From the NCBI GenBank assembly GCA_036509075.1, contig DATCGG010000228.1:1-35986 (forward strand): a DNA stretch of 35,986 nt, given 5' to 3'. Both the position numbers and the translations under genes were made by a program. The notes below the pieces were generated by a model. It was not told where the DNA came from. It ran no database searches and saw only the letters and a list, made by a program, of their open reading frames with translations. Of this stretch, positions 32,196 through 35,986 are shown piece by piece (the first letter of the stretch is position 1; every line of letters begins with the position of its first letter). The stretch comes from JAJKIV01 sp036509075. Lineage in GTDB: Bacteria > Gemmatimonadota > Gemmatimonadetes > Gemmatimonadales > Gemmatimonadaceae.

Positions 32196-34864
32196 GGTGC
32201 CACCTCGTCGACCGCGCGTTTCATTCGCTCGACCCAGTTCGGAATCACGCGCAGGTACCGCACCGGTACATCCGGCGCGCCCTGCAGGTAGACCACACGT
32301 CCATCGGTCGTGGGCATGGACGATGGTCCGGCGGTTCCCACCATGCCCGGTGCGTCGATCCAATGCCGTCGCTCGACGATCGGATTCGCGGCGTTGGGGT
32401 CCAGCCTAACGCGCTCGAACCCCATCGATGGATCGTACGCGGTGTAGAACAGCTCCGTCGGCGAGAGCCAGTGCGGCTCTTCGCGATTGCCGGACGCGAC
32501 CTCCCAGCGTTTACCCGTCCGCGGAAACGGCTCGAGCCAGATTCGCGTGAGATCCCAGTTGTTGTAGGCGATCCACCGCCCGTCGGGCGAGACGCGCACG
32601 AACGCCGCGTCGCCGAACAGCGAGTCGATCGTTGCCGGGCGGCGATCGAGATGCTGGACCTCGGCCCGCCGGCGCTTCCACGAGACGCCCACGAGGCGGT
32701 CGTCAGGGAGCCAGTTGTAGACTTCCCATTCGCCCCCGACGAACGCCGGTGCCGGAGGACTGGCGTCATCGGGATCGCCGACGAACACCGTATCACGCGT
32801 CGCGAACGCGATTCGTCCGCCGCTCGGACTCCAGGCGGGCGCCGTCATGAACGGACGTCGCACCCACAAGACCGACTTCCCGCTGACGAGATCGTAGATG
32901 CGGAGCTCCTGTCCTTCGCGGCCGTCGACGACCGCCGCGAGGCGCCGACCACCCGGCTCCATCGTGAACGTGATATAGGCCTCGGGCGGAACAGGGAGCG
33001 TGTCCATCCCACGGTCCGATGCCCTGACGAGCGAGCCCACCGCGTGCACACGGCCCTCGGCGTAAACCAGCGTGCCTGACGCGGACAGGGCATATGTGCC
33101 GGCCTGGTAGTACGCCGATTGGCCGATCCCCGATAGCATGCGCACCGGCCGTCCGATACGGCCCGTCGCGGCGTCGAACGACGCGGCCATGAGGTCGCCC
33201 TGCAGCATGTACGTCACATAGCGACTGTCGACGATCCGAAAGTCGGTGCCGAAGACGAGCGATGAGTCATTCCCAGCGCGCCGAAGCGTCTGCCCGTGTT
33301 CGCCGATGTCGCCGGCGCCGGGCTTGGTGACATCGTCCGATGGGTCGACTCGATAGGCGGCGTTCTGCGCTCCGCCTCCGCACAGGAATGCAGTCGTACG
33401 GGGTATCGACGACGGGAGCACACAGTAGGTGATCGCGGAGGTTGTCGACGCACCGCTCGACGGGTCGAGCCATCGAGCACGCGTGCCGTCGCCTTCCGAC
33501 ACCAGGATGCGTCCGTCGGCGAGCCACTGCAGCGTCGCGCCCGAGTTGCCCCGGCCGAGCGTTGTGGCGTTGCCGCCCGATACGGGGACGACGTCTACGG
33601 TCCATTCGCGGCCGCGGACACGCAAGAAGGCGAGTCGGTTCCCGTCCGGCGAGACGGCCGGCTGCGTTCCGTCGGTCGTGGCCTCGATGAGTCGTGTCGT
33701 CGCGTCGCGGAGGCTTCTGTACCAGAGCTCCGCGTGGCCGTTGCGCGTGGTCTGGTAGACGGCGAAGTCTCCGTCGGGCGAGACGGCAAGGCCGATGGGC
33801 GCTTGAGCGAATCCCACGACGAGGAGCCCGCGGAAAGCGGCGCTGTCCGGGAGGCCCACGTCGTACTCCGTGGGGCCCGCGGCGCCCGTCTGCCGGATGA
33901 GCGTCCAGCCTAACGCGGCGAGCGTGACGACGGCGACGCCGGCGGCGCCGAGCCCGATGGCGCGCCACGGTCTTGTCGCCGCACCGGCGTGAACGGCAGT
34001 CGTCGACCGCCTGCGCGGCGCGTCGCTGGCCAACGCTGCCGCGAGCTCCGCCGCGCTCGCGAAGCGATCCGCCGGGAGCTTGGCGAGCGCGGTGAGCACT
34101 GCGTCCTCGACGTGCGGCGGAATCGATTTCCGCACGAGCGTCGGGCGCTCGGGCTCGGCGCTCATCACCTTGGCGACGATGGCCTGGACGGTTGGCCCGG
34201 TGAACGGTGGTTCGCCGACGAGCATTTCGTACGTCACGGCGCCTAACGCGTAGACGTCGCTGCGGGCGTCGATCACCCGCTCGCCCATGGCCTGCTCGGG
34301 ACTCATGTACTGGGGCGTCCCCAACGACAGCCCCGTCTGCGTCATCCGCTGCCCGCCGGCATGCTGGACCGCCAGCGCAATGCCGAAGTCGGCCACGAGC
34401 GCGTGACCACCCTGCAGCAGAATGTTCTCCGGCTTGATGTCGCGATGGACGATGCCAAGCGCGTGCGCGGCGCCAAGCGCGTCGGCGACCTCACGCGCGA
34501 TCAGGAGCGCATCGTCGATCCGGAGCTGCCCTTCGCGCTCGAGGCGTGCGCGCAACGTCTCGCCCGTGACGTAGGGCATCACGTAGTACAGCAGCCCGTC
34601 CGCAGCCCCACTGTCGAGGAGCGGCAAAATGTGTGGGTGCTGAAGCCGTGCCGTCGTACGGATCTCGGCCAGGAACCGGTCGCTGCCCAACGCGGCACCG
34701 AGCTCCGGGTGCAGCACCTTGATGGCGACGTCGCGGTCGTGGCGGAGGTCGGTGGCGAGGTACACGGTGGCCATCCCGCCCGCGCCGAGCTCGCGCTCGA
34801 CGCGATACCGACCGTCGAGCGCGGCCCGAAGCTGGACGAGTACGTTAGGCGGGGCCGCGGTCAT
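32192..34864 (-). CDS. Receptor Ser/Thr protein kinase with extracytoplasmic propeller (kinase G)
   Basis: The 890-residue protein starts at ATG 34862-34864, overlapping the stop of the upstream gene by ATGA. Kinase domain: GAGGMATVY, Lys49, HRD Asp142, DFG Asp159, SPEQAMGE. There is one membrane helix (about 301-323, RAIGLGAAGVAVVTLAALGW). The propeller contains GLAVSPDGDFAVYQTTRNG, QPAVSPDGNRLAFLRVRG, APAWSPSGGRIAFATRDT and FVRVSPDGRWIAYNNWD, with the tail RVIPNWVERMKRAVDEVAP. Two isolated cysteines (TYCVLPSS and FLCGGG) lie close together in the propeller and could form a disulphide outside the cytoplasm. Regulation presumably comes with the upstream gene in the operon. The ligand is unknown. 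Confidence 0.94.
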   Translation of the reverse strand: MTAAPPNVLVQLRAALDGRYRVERELGAGGMATVYLATDLRHDRDVAIKVLHPELGAALGSDRFLAEIRTTARLQHPHILPLLDSGAADGLLYYVMPYVTGETLRARLEREGQLRIDDALLIAREVADALGAAHALGIVHRDIKPENILLQGGHALVADFGIALAVQHAGGQRMTQTGLSLGTPQYMSPEQAMGERVIDARSDVYALGAVTYEMLVGEPPFTGPTVQAIVAKVMSAEPERPTLVRKSIPPHVEDAVLTALAKLPADRFASAAELAAALASDAPRRRSTTAVHAGAATRPWRAIGLGAAGVAVVTLAALGWTLIRQTGAAGPTEYDVGLPDSAAFRGLLVVGFAQAPIGLAVSPDGDFAVYQTTRNGHAELWYRSLRDATTRLIEATTDGTQPAVSPDGNRLAFLRVRGREWTVDVVPVSGGNATTLGRGNSGATLQWLADGRILVSEGDGTRARWLDPSSGASTTSAITYCVLPSSIPRTTAFLCGGGAQNAAYRVDPSDDVTKPGAGDIGEHGQTLRRAGNDSSLVFGTDFRIVDSRYVTYMLQGDLMAASFDAATGRIGRPVRMLSGIGQSAYYQAGTYALSASGTLVYAEGRVHAVGSLVRASDRGMDTLPVPPEAYITFTMEPGGRRLAAVVDGREGQELRIYDLVSGKSVLWVRRPFMTAPAWSPSGGRIAFATRDTVFVGDPDDASPPAPAFVGGEWEVYNWLPDDRLVGVSWKRRRAEVQHLDRRPATIDSLFGDAAFVRVSPDGRWIAYNNWDLTRIWLEPFPRTGKRWEVASGNREEPHWLSPTELFYTAYDPSMGFERVRLDPNAANPIVERRHWIDAPGMVGTAGPSSMPTTDGRVVYLQGAPDVPVRYLRVIPNWVERMKRAVDEVAP

Positions 34865-35986
34865 CGAGCGAGCCCCGGCACTCGAGCGAGGTACACGTCG
34901 CCGCGAAAATCCCGCGTCTGGCACGCACCGCGCCGCGCGCTGGCCGCGATCGTCACGGCCTCCACGACGCACCCATCCGGGAGTGTCATCACGCGCTCCG
35001 GCGCTGCAATCGGCCCACCGCCCTCGGTCTTCACACGCGCGAGCACAGGCCGCCGTGCAGTACTGTCCCAGCGTGCGAAGTACAGGTAGCCATCGACCGC
35101 CCACGTCACGGTGGCGATGCGCGGCGCGCCGGACTCGCGCAGCAGCGCGCGAAACTGCCAGCTCGTGAGCGGCGTCGTCCCGATGTACGCTGCGTTAGGC
35201 CCAGCGACCACCATCGCCACCGATCGGCCGTCCGGGCTCGCGGCCACACTGAGCAGCCGAAACGAATCCGGGGCGGCCACCAGGCGAACCGCCGCGCGCG
35301 CGGAGTCGATCACGAGGAGCGAGCGGCTGTCCGCTGTCACGTCGACGACGCCGCTGCCTCCAATCGGAATGGGGCTCAGCCCCCACTCCCGCGTGCTGAA
35401 CCCATCGCGCACCGTCGTGGTGCGCCCGGCAATATCCACCTCGTGAAGGCGTATCGCGTTTCGCTCATTGCGAATGAACAGGACGCGCCGACCATCTGGC
35501 GAGACCGCCTCCAGCCCGCCAACGGAATTGCCGCCGCCGGTGCTGATGGCCTCCTCGGCCGCTACCGAATCGTCCAGACCGAGACGATAGAGGTTGTCGC
35601 CGGCGGCGTTGCCGCGCATGTAGAACAGCGCGCGTCCGTCAGGCGTCATGGTGGGATTCCCGTACCACGACGTGCCGTTGGTAACCTCGCGCCCCGTTGG
35701 CGCGGTACGCGGTATGATGTCGAAGACGCGCGTGTTCGAGAGCGCGTCGCCGGAGATGAATGCCAGAAGTCCCGTCAGGCGAGCGAGATCGAATTCGCCG
35801 CGGTACAGGGCCTGGCCTCGCGGCAGGAGTGGCACAGGCGCGCCGGCGAACTTGCCGCCCCGGCCGACGGCGATGCGTATGAAATCGTCGTCCCGGCCGG
35901 GCGCAGGAAGGAACGCCACGATCGCGTCCCCGGCGGGCGTCCAGCGAAGGTCGGGACGCGTCTCGACCGACGTCGAATCGACGACA
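34861..35986 (-). CDS. WD40-like propeller protein, probably the C-terminal part of another receptor kinase (window edge)
   Basis: The frame is open to the window edge. Beyond the first internal GTG it continues upstream as VVDSTSVETRPDLRWTPAGD and AIVAFLPAP, so the true start is outside the window. The visible 375 residues are propeller blades (NPTMTPDGRALFYMRGNAAG, LEAVSPDGRRVLFIRNERN, SVAASPDGRSVAMVVAGP, VTWAVDGYLYFARWD). It ends RGDVYLARVPGLAR, without the NW-x-x-E tail, and has a cysteine pair near the end (DGCVVEA and RRGACQT). Its stop overlaps the start of kinase G by ATGA. By position and fold it is most likely the sensor of a further Ser/Thr kinase, but a free-standing TolB-like protein cannot be excluded. 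Confidence 0.8.
   Translation of the reverse strand, partial: VVDSTSVETRPDLRWTPAGDAIVAFLPAPGRDDDFIRIAVGRGGKFAGAPVPLLPRGQALYRGEFDLARLTGLLAFISGDALSNTRVFDIIPRTAPTGREVTNGTSWYGNPTMTPDGRALFYMRGNAAGDNLYRLGLDDSVAAEEAISTGGGNSVGGLEAVSPDGRRVLFIRNERNAIRLHEVDIAGRTTTVRDGFSTREWGLSPIPIGGSGVVDVTADSRSLLVIDSARAAVRLVAAPDSFRLLSVAASPDGRSVAMVVAGPNAAYIGTTPLTSWQFRALLRESGAPRIATVTWAVDGYLYFARWDSTARRPVLARVKTEGGGPIAAPERVMTLPDGCVVEAVTIAASARRGACQTRDFRGDVYLARVPGLAR

Noticed and set aside
2314..35199. CGTTAGG as a restriction recognition site
   Set aside because: Sites of resident restriction enzymes are usually avoided, whereas this word is strongly enriched. A methylation mark without restriction is still possible and is kept in the finding.
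1..35986. tRNA, rRNA, insertion sequence or phage genes
   Set aside because: I looked for cloverleaf ends (GGTTCGA-type arms with CCA), transposase DDE or integrase motifs and terminal inverted repeats with target duplications, and saw none.

Overview
The window looks like chromosomal DNA of a GC-rich, soil-type Gram-negative bacterium, most probably a Gemmatimonadota member. This is inferred from the many receptor-type Ser/Thr kinases of the kinase-TM-WD40-like form, the secreted peptidase/amidohydrolase/PQQ enzymes, the lipoprotein signals and the codon use. No rRNA, tRNA, phage, transposon or CRISPR was seen, so the taxonomic call is inference.

Layout. Bases 1-2563 (+) hold the end of a stand-alone response-regulator receiver and a GAF-GAF-PAS histidine kinase. 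A GGGGAACCGGGAAC tandem repeat and hairpin separates them from a convergent 1144-residue secreted fusion (ThuA, sugar dehydrogenase, PKD, cytochrome c, CBM-like; 2675-6109, -). Next on the minus strand are an M24 peptidase and gamma-glutamyltransferase (6479-9575). A cluster of four small cytoplasmic genes of unclear role follows: a nucleotidyltransferase-like gene, its 90-residue partner, a 342-residue unknown and a zinc-ribbon protein (9661-12237). A PQQ-type lipoprotein (12373-14007, +) converges on an amidohydrolase, a GH18-like hydrolase and a small frameshifted membrane-protein gene (14026-16895, -). A cupin (+), a decayed TPR tail and a SnoaL-like exported protein fill 16930-18113.

Bases 18149-35986 are a tandem run of paralogous Ser/Thr protein kinase genes, all on the minus strand: six complete ones plus the 3' end of a further gene at the window edge. 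Most neighbours overlap by ATGA (stop/start), so the run reads as one operon, with 18149-20779 set off by a 98-base gap. Four of them, and probably the edge fragment, carry a predicted extracytoplasmic beta-propeller after one membrane helix. One has TolB-like plus TPR domains instead, and one stops right after the helix.

The strongest unexplained signal is a short word. CGTTAGG, usually CGTTAGGC, occurs about 39 times on either strand, roughly ten times the number expected from base composition. It lies in unrelated genes in all four stop-free reading frames and brings in rare codons (TTA, CTA, AGG). This points to selection on the DNA itself. Two TPR-tail fossils, one of them a 38-codon reading frame fitted between two kinases by ATGA overlaps at both ends, show that the kinase run has been reshuffled.
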